Of a stretch of DNA of 47,453 nucleotides, positions 7,995 to 16,220 are shown piece by piece. The notes under the pieces are model-generated. The model saw only the letters and a list, made by a program, of their open reading frames with translations, had not been told where the DNA came from and did no database searches. The stretch comes from Oscillospiraceae bacterium. GTDB taxonomy: Bacteria; Bacillota; Clostridia; Oscillospirales; CAG-382. The translations under genes and the position numbers were made by a program. The DNA lies in contig SVTM01000024.1 in NCBI GenBank assembly GCA_015063785.1, forward strand, positions 1 through 47,453, read 5' to 3'. Every line of letters begins with the position of its first letter. Positions within the stretch are counted from its first letter, which is position 1.

Positions 7995-10229
7995 TTAGGA
8001 TACTCGGTAGGACAACTCGAGAACGATGTTGAAGATAAACGAAACAATCTTTCCGACGAGGCTGGAGAAGAGAACTGCTATAAACATGATGAACGCCATA
8101 CCAACGATCGAGCCGAGGGTTGTGAGTACGTTCTTACCAAGAGTGTAATCGTGCACTGTCATCATGCCGAAGAAGAGCAGGAATCCGCACCAGAAGAATG
8201 CGATATTCGTCAGAAGCGAGAGGATCGAAACCTCGGATGCTGTTACGAAGTTGGAAGCGAAGGTGGAGATTATAATGAAGAGAGGCAGCGGGAAGAGCGC
8301 ATAGCCTGTTGCAATATAAATGTCCATAAGGCTTCCTTCGCCGTCAAACAGGGTTGTGAGACACCAGTTTGCAATAACCCAAAGCATAATGGGCAAAAGC
8401 AACGAGATGGCGGTCATAAAGAAGTTTGTCGAATCCTGAGAAGGATTAACGATATATCCGCGTCCGAAGGACTGATAGATAAATGCGATTATGTTGAGAA
8501 CGATGATAAGGGTTGCACCCCTTGCCGAAGCACGCTTTTCGTGCTTGATATCCCAGAAACCGTCGAACGGATGGAATATTACATAGTAGCCGTAGAGATA
8601 TTCTCTCCAAAGGGTTCTCTTGACCGAAGAAGACTGACCTTCGACATTCTTCTTTGCCGCATACTTGAGGAAGAGCGAAAGGAGAACACAGACGATAACG
8701 ATAACTACGGGGACGAGGACGATGTACTTGGAAAGGGCTTCTTTACGGAGTTCGTGATAAGCGTCCGACCAGTTCTGTGTGTCGTATGCATATTCATACA
8801 TATCCATGGCCTGGGCAAACTTGCCTTCACGGTAGAGACACTTACCGATACCGACGTACGAGAGGTCAAAGTTTGCATTCTTCTGAAGAATGTTTGTCCA
8901 GTCCTGCTCGGCAGCGTCGTATTTACGCTGGTTGTTGTTTCTCAGCGCGCGCGAAACGTCTTCGCCGTATTCGGTTCTCTTATAGATTGTGATGTTGTTG
9001 CTCGTTTTGTCAAGAGCAAGGATGTTTGCGCCAAGGTAGTCAACTGCAACTACGGTCTGGAGGTTACCAAGCTGGTCACCCTTGTCACCGAAGATGTAAA
9101 GAAGACGGCCTTCGGAGTCGTAGGTGTAAAGCTTCTGTCTCGAGCTGTCGATGATGGTCCAGGTGCCTTCGTCCACAGGACCGAGAGCAACGTCCACGAT
9201 CTTGGAGGGGCTTTCTGCGCCCTCGACCTTCGAAACGGGCTTGTATGCCGAAACACCGAGTGTTACTTCACCCGAGGGAGGATAGAAACCTGTACGCATC
9301 ATAACGTCCTGTCCCGAGGGGTTAAGCATCTTTACAGGAGCCTTGTCGCCCGAGCGGGATTTGCCGTTGATGGCGTTGAGAAGGTCGGTATCCGAGATGG
9401 CGTCGGTGGTAACATAAACGAAGCCGGCGTCGTCAATGGTGATGTTGTTGTATTCAACAGAAACGTTCTTGACAGACTTTCTTCTCTGTTCAGCTGTCTG
9501 GAATCGTCTCCAAAGAAGATCCCACCAAGAAAGGCTGCCCGACTGTGCACCGAGGAATGCCTGGAACACGCCGTCAGAAGTCATGGCGATGATACCCTGG
9601 TTGGAAGCGGAAGATACAACGTAGAGTCTTCCGGAATCGTCAACTGCCACAGCGATGGGCTTAAAGGTTGTACCTTCGGCAAAAACGTCGCCTTCGGGTT
9701 CGCCGTGGGTCTTGACAAACTTGTATTCAACAAGACCGTGAACCTCGTCCATTTCGGGATTGGGGTTGTTGGGGTCAAGGTCGAATGCTACGATACGGTT
9801 GTTGGAGGTATCGCAGATATAAAGGATGTGAGTTTTGCTGACTGCAAGACCCTGGGGGTCTGCGATCTTGTCATGAACGCCCCACTCGTTGATAAAGTCG
9901 GTGATGATACCTGTTACTTCATAATCCGAGTTGACGATGATTACTCTCTTGTTGCCTGTATCAGAGATACAGATGATATAGTCGTTTTTACCTTCGTTGT
10001 TAACGAATTCGTGAACGACGAAATCCTTGGGTTCCTTAAGGCCGACCGAAAGGCCGAGCTTTTCGGAATCGATGACCGACTGGGGAACGTATGCCGCAGG
10101 AGAGGGCATATCTGTACCGTCGATGTCATGGGTGTATGTGGAATAGGGTGTGATAGCATATACCGGAAGAGCGCCGACAAGCATGATGAGGCAAGCGATA
10201 AGGGCTAACACTGATTTGATTTTTCTCAT
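7995..10229 (-). CDS. NHL-propeller / TPR / YIP1 membrane protein
   Basis: A 744-residue protein with a mosaic architecture. It has a signal peptide (to about residue 25, ending VYA). Residues ~60-420 form a propeller with NHL-like repeats (ADPQGLAVSKTHILYICDTS and similar). A short TPR region follows at about residues 430-490 (RALRNNNQRKYDAAEQDWTN, then YREGKFAQAMDMYEYAY). One transmembrane helix is at about 503-525. A C-terminal YIP1-type domain (about 545-744) has about five transmembrane segments and opens with YLYGYYVIFHPFDGFWDIKH. The predicted topology puts the propeller outside and the YIP1 domain in the membrane. The role is unknown. The position between the two permease pairs suggests a scaffold or sensor for the transport system. 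It is in-operon, with AAAGGAGGG before the ATG. Confidence 0.8.
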   Translation of the reverse strand: MRKIKSVLALIACLIMLVGALPVYAITPYSTYTHDIDGTDMPSPAAYVPQSVIDSEKLGLSVGLKEPKDFVVHEFVNNEGKNDYIICISDTGNKRVIIVNSDYEVTGIITDFINEWGVHDKIADPQGLAVSKTHILYICDTSNNRIVAFDLDPNNPNPEMDEVHGLVEYKFVKTHGEPEGDVFAEGTTFKPIAVAVDDSGRLYVVSSASNQGIIAMTSDGVFQAFLGAQSGSLSWWDLLWRRFQTAEQRRKSVKNVSVEYNNITIDDAGFVYVTTDAISDTDLLNAINGKSRSGDKAPVKMLNPSGQDVMMRTGFYPPSGEVTLGVSAYKPVSKVEGAESPSKIVDVALGPVDEGTWTIIDSSRQKLYTYDSEGRLLYIFGDKGDQLGNLQTVVAVDYLGANILALDKTSNNITIYKRTEYGEDVSRALRNNNQRKYDAAEQDWTNILQKNANFDLSYVGIGKCLYREGKFAQAMDMYEYAYDTQNWSDAYHELRKEALSKYIVLVPVVIVIVCVLLSLFLKYAAKKNVEGQSSSVKRTLWREYLYGYYVIFHPFDGFWDIKHEKRASARGATLIIVLNIIAFIYQSFGRGYIVNPSQDSTNFFMTAISLLLPIMLWVIANWCLTTLFDGEGSLMDIYIATGYALFPLPLFIIISTFASNFVTASEVSILSLLTNIAFFWCGFLLFFGMMTVHDYTLGKNVLTTLGSIVGMAFIMFIAVLFSSLVGKIVSFIFNIVLELSYRVS

Positions 10230-10246
10230 TCTGTTTAACCCTCCTT

Positions 10247-11122
10247 TTAGTCTTTAAGACCCGAGCTTGCCATTGTTTCGATGATGTTACTCTGCGAAAC
10301 AACGAATACAAGGATCGGAACGAGCATCATGATAACTGTCGCTGCGGCAGATGCACCCGAACGGACGATACCGCCGGCAAGGATCTGCTGGATAGCGTAG
10401 TTGAATGTCTTGAGTTCTTCACTGTAAATGTAGATGGAAGTACCGCTGTTCCAAAGACCCTGGAACGAGTACACGATAAGTGTCAGCCAAGCGGGCTTAA
10501 CCATCGGCATTACTATCTTCCAATAGATGGAAATTTCTCTTGCACCGTCAAGACGTGCAGATTCGAGGACAGAATCGGGAACCGAAGAGTCCATGAACTG
10601 ACGCATGAGGTAAAGACCAAGGGTAGAACCGAACGCGGGGATGATGAGCGACCAGTATGTATCTACCCAACCGAGAGCCGACATGGTAATGTAGTTGGTG
10701 ATCGCAGTAACCGTTGCATGGAACATGAGGGAGAGCTGGATCATCTTGAACATGGTGTGACGGCCGGGGAAATTGATCTTTGTGAGCGAATAAGCTGCCA
10801 TCGAAGCAAGGAAGAGGTGACCGAAGGTACCTGCGATGGAAACGAAAGCAGTGTTGAATATGTATCTCGAGAAGGGCACATACGATGTGCTCATGAGACG
10901 GAAGAGGTCTGAAAAGTTCTTAAAGGTTGGGTTGCGCACGAAGAAGCGCGGAGGGAACATCCAAAGTTCATCAAGAGGCTTGAGTGCCTGACAGAACGCA
11001 TAGAACATAGGCAGGAACATGAATGCGCCAAATACGAACAAAAGAACGTTGATACCGATATCGCCACCGGCAGAACGGTTAAGGCGGTGAGCTTTGATTT
11101 TAAATTTAAATTTCTTTGCCAT
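10247..11122 (-). CDS. Carbohydrate ABC transporter permease, MalG-like (first pair)
   Basis: A 291-residue CUT1 permease with six transmembrane segments. The first is in NVLLFVFGAFMFLPMFYAFC. The EAA loop reads ESARLDGAREISIYWKIVMP, and the following segment is AWLTLIVYSFQGLWNSGTSI, matching the ATPase-docking region of MalG homologues. The length is typical of the family. The gene starts one base after the stop of the MalF-like gene at 11124, so the two are almost certainly translationally coupled. It pairs with the giant binding protein encoded upstream. No cognate ATPase is present in the window. Confidence 0.92.
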   Translation of the reverse strand: MAKKFKFKIKAHRLNRSAGGDIGINVLLFVFGAFMFLPMFYAFCQALKPLDELWMFPPRFFVRNPTFKNFSDLFRLMSTSYVPFSRYIFNTAFVSIAGTFGHLFLASMAAYSLTKINFPGRHTMFKMIQLSLMFHATVTAITNYITMSALGWVDTYWSLIIPAFGSTLGLYLMRQFMDSSVPDSVLESARLDGAREISIYWKIVMPMVKPAWLTLIVYSFQGLWNSGTSIYIYSEELKTFNYAIQQILAGGIVRSGASAAATVIMMLVPILVFVVSQSNIIETMASSGLKD

Positions 11123-11123
11123 C

Positions 11124-12086
11124 TTACTTACCTACCTTTGCCAGCATTCTGTTAACAAGCATATTTGCACCGATCATCATAAGGAAGAGAAGGGTTGCAA
11201 TAGCCGAAGCATATCCGACTTCCCAACGGGCTCCGCCGTAGTCCTCCAGGTGGTGCATAAGCGTCCATGCACAATAGTCGGGAGACGGGAATCCGCAGAG
11301 AGCGGTAACGACGCCGCCGAAGCCGAACGAACCTGTGATCGACATGATAGCGGCAAACATCATCTGGTTTTTCATAACAGGAAGTGTTACATACCAGAGT
11401 TCCTGCCAACGGTTGCGGATACCGTCAACCGCAGCAGCCTCGTAGTAGCTCTTGTCAACGACCTGGAAACCGGCGATGAACGAAAGGAACGAGGTACCGA
11501 GCGAGGTCCACAGAGCAACGATGATTACAAGAGGCATGATGTAATCGGTGTCCTGGAACCACAGTATTGGTGAGTTGATAATTCCGAGATCCATGAGGAT
11601 ACCGTTTGCATAACCGTAAGAGTCAGACGAGAACATAACTGTCCAGATAAGGTATACCTGACCCGAAATGGAAGGTGCGTAGAAGATGAGGGTTACGAGC
11701 GAACGGATCTTGGGAGTAAGTTCGTTGATAAACCAAGCGAACATAAGACACAGTAAATAGGATACAGGACCCGTCATTACCGCGAATATAAAGGTGTTCT
11801 TGATAGCGATAAGAAAGATATCGTCGTCAAGGAAGAGTCTTACGTAGTTTTCGAAGAAAAGGATCTTCGGAGGTTCAAGCATGTTGAACGATGTAAAGCT
11901 GAGAAGCAGAGAAAGTATAACAGGAGCAACTGTAAAGGTGAGGAAGACAAGGAAGTAGGGGGCAACCATGAGATAACCGACCTTGTTGACAACCATCTGA
12001 CGGCGGGTCCATTCCCACTTTGTCATATCTTTTCTCATCTTCGGAGCTGCCTGTTTTGTTTCAGCAGTTGCAGTCTTTGCAGACAT
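11124..12086 (-). CDS. Sugar ABC transporter permease, MalF-like (first pair)
   Basis: A 320-residue CUT1 MalF-class permease. The start at ATG 12086 is chosen because AGGAG lies 8 bp upstream; an in-frame GTG at 12095 overlaps that site. The hydrophilic N-terminus is followed by the first transmembrane segment VGYLMVAPYFLVFLTFTVAP. The EAA loop is visible as YEAAAVDGIRNRWQELWYVT. The last helix ends in NMLVNRMLAKVGK. It lies second in the operon, 22 bp after the solute-binding protein gene, and one base before the MalG-like partner. Together these three genes form a normal importer core minus the nucleotide-binding subunit. Confidence 0.92.
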   Translation of the reverse strand: MSAKTATAETKQAAPKMRKDMTKWEWTRRQMVVNKVGYLMVAPYFLVFLTFTVAPVILSLLLSFTSFNMLEPPKILFFENYVRLFLDDDIFLIAIKNTFIFAVMTGPVSYLLCLMFAWFINELTPKIRSLVTLIFYAPSISGQVYLIWTVMFSSDSYGYANGILMDLGIINSPILWFQDTDYIMPLVIIVALWTSLGTSFLSFIAGFQVVDKSYYEAAAVDGIRNRWQELWYVTLPVMKNQMMFAAIMSITGSFGFGGVVTALCGFPSPDYCAWTLMHHLEDYGGARWEVGYASAIATLLFLMMIGANMLVNRMLAKVGK

Positions 12087-12108
12087 TAAATTCACTCCTT
12101 AAATGTTA

Positions 12109-15100
12109 TTATTTGGAATCGGGGGTTTTGACGTTCGCCGCTGCGGCCTCGTCCTCATCAGTGATGAGAACGTTGCCGTCTTCGTCGATGATGCCCATTT
12201 CGATGAGCTCACTTTCGATCGGGAAGTCATATTCCTTACGTTTTCTTTCGATTTCCTTATTTATTTCGTCGATGTAGTAAAGACCTGCGTCAGAAGCAGC
12301 GTCGCCGTCATCGACAACATCAAGGAATGCGAAGTTTGTATATCTGCCGACAATGTAGTTACCGGGAGTCATAGGAGTTCCCATGAGATTGTCGAACTGT
12401 TCCTGAAGATTGATCTTTTCCTGAGCGGACCAGGGCTGACCGAGAAGTGCCTTCTTGTTTGCGGTGAAGTACTTACCTGCCGAGCCGAGGATAGCAACCT
12501 GTTCCTTACCGAAACGTTCCTGTGCGGGAGCGTCTACCCACCACTTGATGTATTCCCAAGCTTCCTGATCGTTCTTTGCGTCACGCATGATCATGATGGA
12601 GGATGCACCGGAGGGAGAAACAGCGCTGAAGTTTGTGATTACGGGATTGCCGTTTTCATCGGTTACGATCTTGCCGTCTTCGTCAGTTTCGTATGTATAC
12701 GAGCCGGGAAGTCTGATGAATTCCCAAAGACCCTTGATTTCGGGAGCGAAGCAGAGCAGCTGGTTACACAGCGAGTAGTCTGCAATACCAAGGGGCATTT
12801 CGCCGGTTCTGAAACGGTTTGCGAAGTCGTAGGAGATCGGCTGGCCGTAAAGCGAGAAGTATTCGCACATCTGCTGGAACGAGTCAAGCGCGATGTTGGA
12901 ATCGAGGTTGGTTGCATAACCGATAGACTTGATGTTGCCTTCACCCCTGTAGTAAGGCTCGCCCTTCTGGTACATAAGGATCTGAGTCATACCCTGGGAA
13001 AGGCCGATGGTCATATTCTTATCGGAAAGCTTCTGGATGATGCCCTTGAGGTCATCCCATGTCTCGGGAACTTCAAGTCCGAGTTCAACAAAGATGTCCT
13101 TGCGGTAGAAGAGCATCGAGAAGGACTGGGTTACGGGGATACCGTAGGTTGCCTTCTGATTCATGCCGGTGGTGTCGTCGGGGTTGTAAACCTCAAGACC
13201 TGTCCATGCCGATTCAGAGAACCAGCTGTCGCCGTTTACCTCGCCGTTTTCGTCAAGGCCGCGGACAATGTCAAATCCCTTGTATTTATATTCCCATTTA
13301 CCGGTTTCTTCATTATATATCTTTTCTGCGATATTCTTAACAGCGTTTCTTACACCGAAGCCTGTGGGGTCGGCGTCTGTCGAAACGTCAGGACCGATGC
13401 CTGCAAGAGTTGCGGGAAGAAGTGTACCTGCAGCAACGAGCTTGTAGTTTACGGCGATACCTGTTTCGTCTGTAAAGTCGTCAACCATCTCACGCATGAT
13501 CTGCGCCTGGTCACGACCGGTGGTAAGCCAAACTTCAACATTGCCTGTGATTTCTGCGGCTTCTTTTTCTTCCTGAGGCATTTCGCCGTAGGAGTTGTAG
13601 TCTGTGAAGAAGGACATGATGAACGAGCCGATTTCAAAGCCCATGGACTGGAAGAAGTTTGCTTCTGCCTTGGGGAGCTTTTCGTCTACGCCCTGGATCA
13701 CGATGTAGTCTACGTTAAGAGGCTGGTTTCTCGACTGAAGCAGCCATGTACCGATACTACCGACGTAGGACTTGAGGATCGAGAGGTTGTCTGCGATCTT
13801 TGTTTCGTCCTTACCCATAACTTCGAGAGTATAGGCAACCTTGTCAAGGATAACCGAATGTTCACCCTTTTCGCCGATGATCTCTTCGAACTGTGCAAGC
13901 ACGGTTCTCAAGTTTTCGGCTTCCTCACGCATACCGCGCAGAACTTCGGGGATAAGCTTCTGGAAACCGTAGTCGGTGAACGAGCTGGGTTCGGGACCTG
14001 TGATCATAAGGATCTGTCTGTAGTAGTCGTTCATCTTTGTAAGGCTTTCGTCAACCTTACGGAGCTTGTCGGAAAGGTTACCGAGAACGCACTCGAATTC
14101 GAGAACGTAGGTCTTGCCCTTTTCGAAATAGAAGCGGAAGTTTGTGGTTCCGTCGTTAAGAGGCTTTGTTTCCCAGTCGTCAGAGTAGTTGAACTGGAGA
14201 TACTTTGCTTCTTCAAAGGGATATTCGCCGTTGATCTTGAGCGAACGGGAAGCAAAAATACCTGCATATGTCGCCTGCTTTGCACGGGGGATGATGTAGT
14301 AGTAGCCCGATTCCTGACATGTAAACTCGTAGCTGATCCACTGACCGGCGATCTGCCATTTTTCACCGCCGATGTTGTTTACAAGAGTCTTGCTGGTGGA
14401 GCTGGGCTCTGTGATGGAAGAAGTCTTGTCGCTTATGGGGTAGATGACCTGATCAGAAGTAGCAAGAGGCTGTTCTGCCTGAATCTTGATGGTATGTTCG
14501 GATGTAACGTTGCTGGTCTTGCCGTCTGTCAGTTCGTAGTAGCCCTTTTCACCGTCTGTGCCATGATAGTGAATAAGCTCGTCTTCAACAAAAATTTCGA
14601 TGTCGCCAAAGAGAACGGGCTCGCGAGAGCCATAGATCTCAAGGCTGTTTTCGCCCTCTTCGAAGTAGAAGAGGAAGTTGTCTGTATAGAAAGCGTTGGA
14701 GTCGCGCAGAACGTGTTCGCGCCAAGAGGGATCCTCATATTTCTTGGATCTGATCTCGTTTCCGTGTTTGTCCTGGCGGAAAGGTCTTTCCATATCGACA
14801 CCGCCAAACTTGATGGTCTCGATCTTTTCGGGGATCTCGTCCTTCCATACACGGGTGAAAGCGATGTTGCGCGCTTCTGTGAAGGGAACTTCGTTGTTGA
14901 TCTTTATGATACGCTCAATGGCAACCGTGTTGCCCTCTACGTGACCTTTAACTTCGGTTTCGCCGTACTTTGTATCATACGCATCTTCGCTGAGGTTCTC
15001 GAGAAGAGTACCTGTTTCTGTATCGTAGACGATGTGTACGAAGGGGTAGTACGACAAAGAGATGTTGTAAAAGCCTGCTTCGGGGACATTGACCTTGTAG

Positions 15101-15486
15101 ATGGCCGAGTCTCCGTCGCCGGTGAGGACGTATTCGGAAACGCCGTAAGCGGGACCGTTTTTGTCTGTCTGAGCAATAATGCCCTTGGGGTCGCTGATCT
15201 TGACAGCACCCTCTGATCTTTCGGCATCAAAATCAACGGCATTGATCTTGATGGCGTCGGGTCTGTCGCTCTGCTCGAAGGGAAGAATGCCTTCGGCCGC
15301 GTACTGAGCCAGATAGTCTTCGTAGGTAGTGGCGTTCAAAAGCTCTGCCATTTCGTCAAGGGAGTTCGACGGGGTTGCGCCCCAGACGTCATCCTTTGCG
15401 AAAGCCGTAGGCGAGAACTGCAACATCGTAGCCGCAAACAACGACATCGCAATAAGCTTTTTGAAACCTCTTGCTTTCATGTTCAT
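12109..15486 (-). CDS. Giant extracellular solute-binding protein with N-terminal carbohydrate-binding-like half
   Basis: 1125 residues, more than twice the usual size of a CUT1 binding protein. The ATG at 15486 has AGGAGG 8 bp upstream and is preferred to TTG at 15492. It has a signal peptide (MKARGFKKLIAMSLFAATML to PTAFA) and no lipobox Cys, so tethering to the membrane is unclear. Residues ~30-500 hold two jelly-roll-like stretches (PEAGFYNISLSYYPF; CQESGYYYIIPRA) that resemble carbohydrate-binding modules. A helical region follows (~510-640). A family-1 solute-binding domain begins near residue 645 (GNVEVWLTTGRDQAQIMREM) and ends near 1090. It is first in the seven-gene operon with a ~270-nt leader. 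The fusion suggests substrate capture and delivery in one polypeptide. Confidence 0.88.
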   Translation of the reverse strand: MNMKARGFKKLIAMSLFAATMLQFSPTAFAKDDVWGATPSNSLDEMAELLNATTYEDYLAQYAAEGILPFEQSDRPDAIKINAVDFDAERSEGAVKISDPKGIIAQTDKNGPAYGVSEYVLTGDGDSAIYKVNVPEAGFYNISLSYYPFVHIVYDTETGTLLENLSEDAYDTKYGETEVKGHVEGNTVAIERIIKINNEVPFTEARNIAFTRVWKDEIPEKIETIKFGGVDMERPFRQDKHGNEIRSKKYEDPSWREHVLRDSNAFYTDNFLFYFEEGENSLEIYGSREPVLFGDIEIFVEDELIHYHGTDGEKGYYELTDGKTSNVTSEHTIKIQAEQPLATSDQVIYPISDKTSSITEPSSTSKTLVNNIGGEKWQIAGQWISYEFTCQESGYYYIIPRAKQATYAGIFASRSLKINGEYPFEEAKYLQFNYSDDWETKPLNDGTTNFRFYFEKGKTYVLEFECVLGNLSDKLRKVDESLTKMNDYYRQILMITGPEPSSFTDYGFQKLIPEVLRGMREEAENLRTVLAQFEEIIGEKGEHSVILDKVAYTLEVMGKDETKIADNLSILKSYVGSIGTWLLQSRNQPLNVDYIVIQGVDEKLPKAEANFFQSMGFEIGSFIMSFFTDYNSYGEMPQEEKEAAEITGNVEVWLTTGRDQAQIMREMVDDFTDETGIAVNYKLVAAGTLLPATLAGIGPDVSTDADPTGFGVRNAVKNIAEKIYNEETGKWEYKYKGFDIVRGLDENGEVNGDSWFSESAWTGLEVYNPDDTTGMNQKATYGIPVTQSFSMLFYRKDIFVELGLEVPETWDDLKGIIQKLSDKNMTIGLSQGMTQILMYQKGEPYYRGEGNIKSIGYATNLDSNIALDSFQQMCEYFSLYGQPISYDFANRFRTGEMPLGIADYSLCNQLLCFAPEIKGLWEFIRLPGSYTYETDEDGKIVTDENGNPVITNFSAVSPSGASSIMIMRDAKNDQEAWEYIKWWVDAPAQERFGKEQVAILGSAGKYFTANKKALLGQPWSAQEKINLQEQFDNLMGTPMTPGNYIVGRYTNFAFLDVVDDGDAASDAGLYYIDEINKEIERKRKEYDFPIESELIEMGIIDEDGNVLITDEDEAAAANVKTPDSK

Positions 15487-15516
15487 TCGCAAAATCCTCC
15501 TATGCTTTGCTTGTTA

Positions 15517-15563
15517 AGCAGCCTGCCTCGTGCCGTATGGCACCCGACGCGGAGCCTGCTGCT
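15517..15563 (-). promoter_or_regulatory. Hairpin-rich segment in the 5' leader of the transport operon
   Basis: On the minus-strand RNA an outer stem AGCAG/CTGCT (15563-15559 with 15521-15517) encloses an inner GTGCC/GGCAC hairpin, ending about 20 nt before the AGGAGG. It is not a riboswitch class I recognise. It could affect translation or stability of the operon mRNA. Confidence 0.4.
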
Positions 15564-15764
15564 ATAATCTTATTTTATAAAATCTTCGCAAATGCCTTGA
15601 AAACATGGCATTCTTTCCGCAAAATCCGCGTGCCAAGAGTTTATAGAATCAAGACAAGATCACGCGCTTTTCGGCGAAATTTCAGTGCCTTTTCTGCAAA
15701 AAAACACCAAAAAAACACATAAAAAGTCGAAAAAAGGGCGCAAAAATGCCTTTGTTACAGAAAT

Positions 15765-15793
15765 AGAATACCACACAACGCCTTTTTTGTCAA
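15765..15793 (-). promoter_or_regulatory. Sigma-A promoter of the seven-gene transport operon
   Basis: Minus-strand TTGACA (15793-15788), 17-bp spacer, TATTCT (15770-15765). It predicts a transcript start near 15758 and a leader of about 270 nt before the solute-binding protein ATG. Confidence 0.75.
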
Positions 15794-15799
15794 GTGCGA

Positions 15800-16164
15800 G
15801 GGCTTCTTGCGCCCCCTGCCTGCCCTGCCCTTTTGGAAAGCTTCTTTTGCCTGTGTTTTTTGCGAAAGTGTGTTCGATGTTTTTTATCACAGAAAAAAGT
15901 TGCACAAATTCAAAATTTACAATTTAGTCAGTTTTTTAAAACTTGCCAAAAACCCTTGTTTTTCAAGGGTTTTAGCCTCTTTTGTTTTGATGTGTCAAGA
16001 GAAAATATATAATTTTGATTTTGGTTTATCATATATTCAAAATTTATAGTGCGCGCAAAATGTATTGCCGTCTTCACAATTATCTGGCATTTCGTGCCAA
16101 TAATTGCAATTTTTAGTTGTGCACTTTACACAAATTTCGGCACTAAATTTCTACACCATATAAA
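15800..16164. other. Non-coding AT-rich intergenic stretch
   Basis: No credible gene on either strand. It contains one strong hairpin, AAAACCCTTG / CAAGGGTTTT with a T5 loop (15949-15973), flanked by A and T runs that could act as a terminator. Otherwise it is long A/T runs without recognisable motifs. Confidence 0.6.
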
Positions 16165-16198
16165 AAATGACGAAACAGAATTTTTTGTTTCGTCATTT
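16165..16198 (-). terminator. Terminator after the ABC-F gene
   Basis: Perfect 13-bp stem AAATGACGAAACA / TGTTTCGTCATTT (16165-16177 with 16186-16198). On the minus strand it is followed by a T run (16167-16162). It lies 22 bp after the ABC-F stop. Confidence 0.88.
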
Positions 16199-16220
16199 CG
16201 TAAATAGTGCTTTTTTGTTC

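Noticed and set aside
12103..15216. A 1037-codon open frame on the plus strand, antisense to the giant solute-binding protein
   Set aside because: Composition is Cys/Val/Arg-rich with no recognisable domain, and it has no ribosome binding site or promoter. It mirrors the codon bias of the real minus-strand gene, which has a signal peptide and a family domain. The same applies to long plus-strand frames opposite 4527-10229 and 32837-34888.
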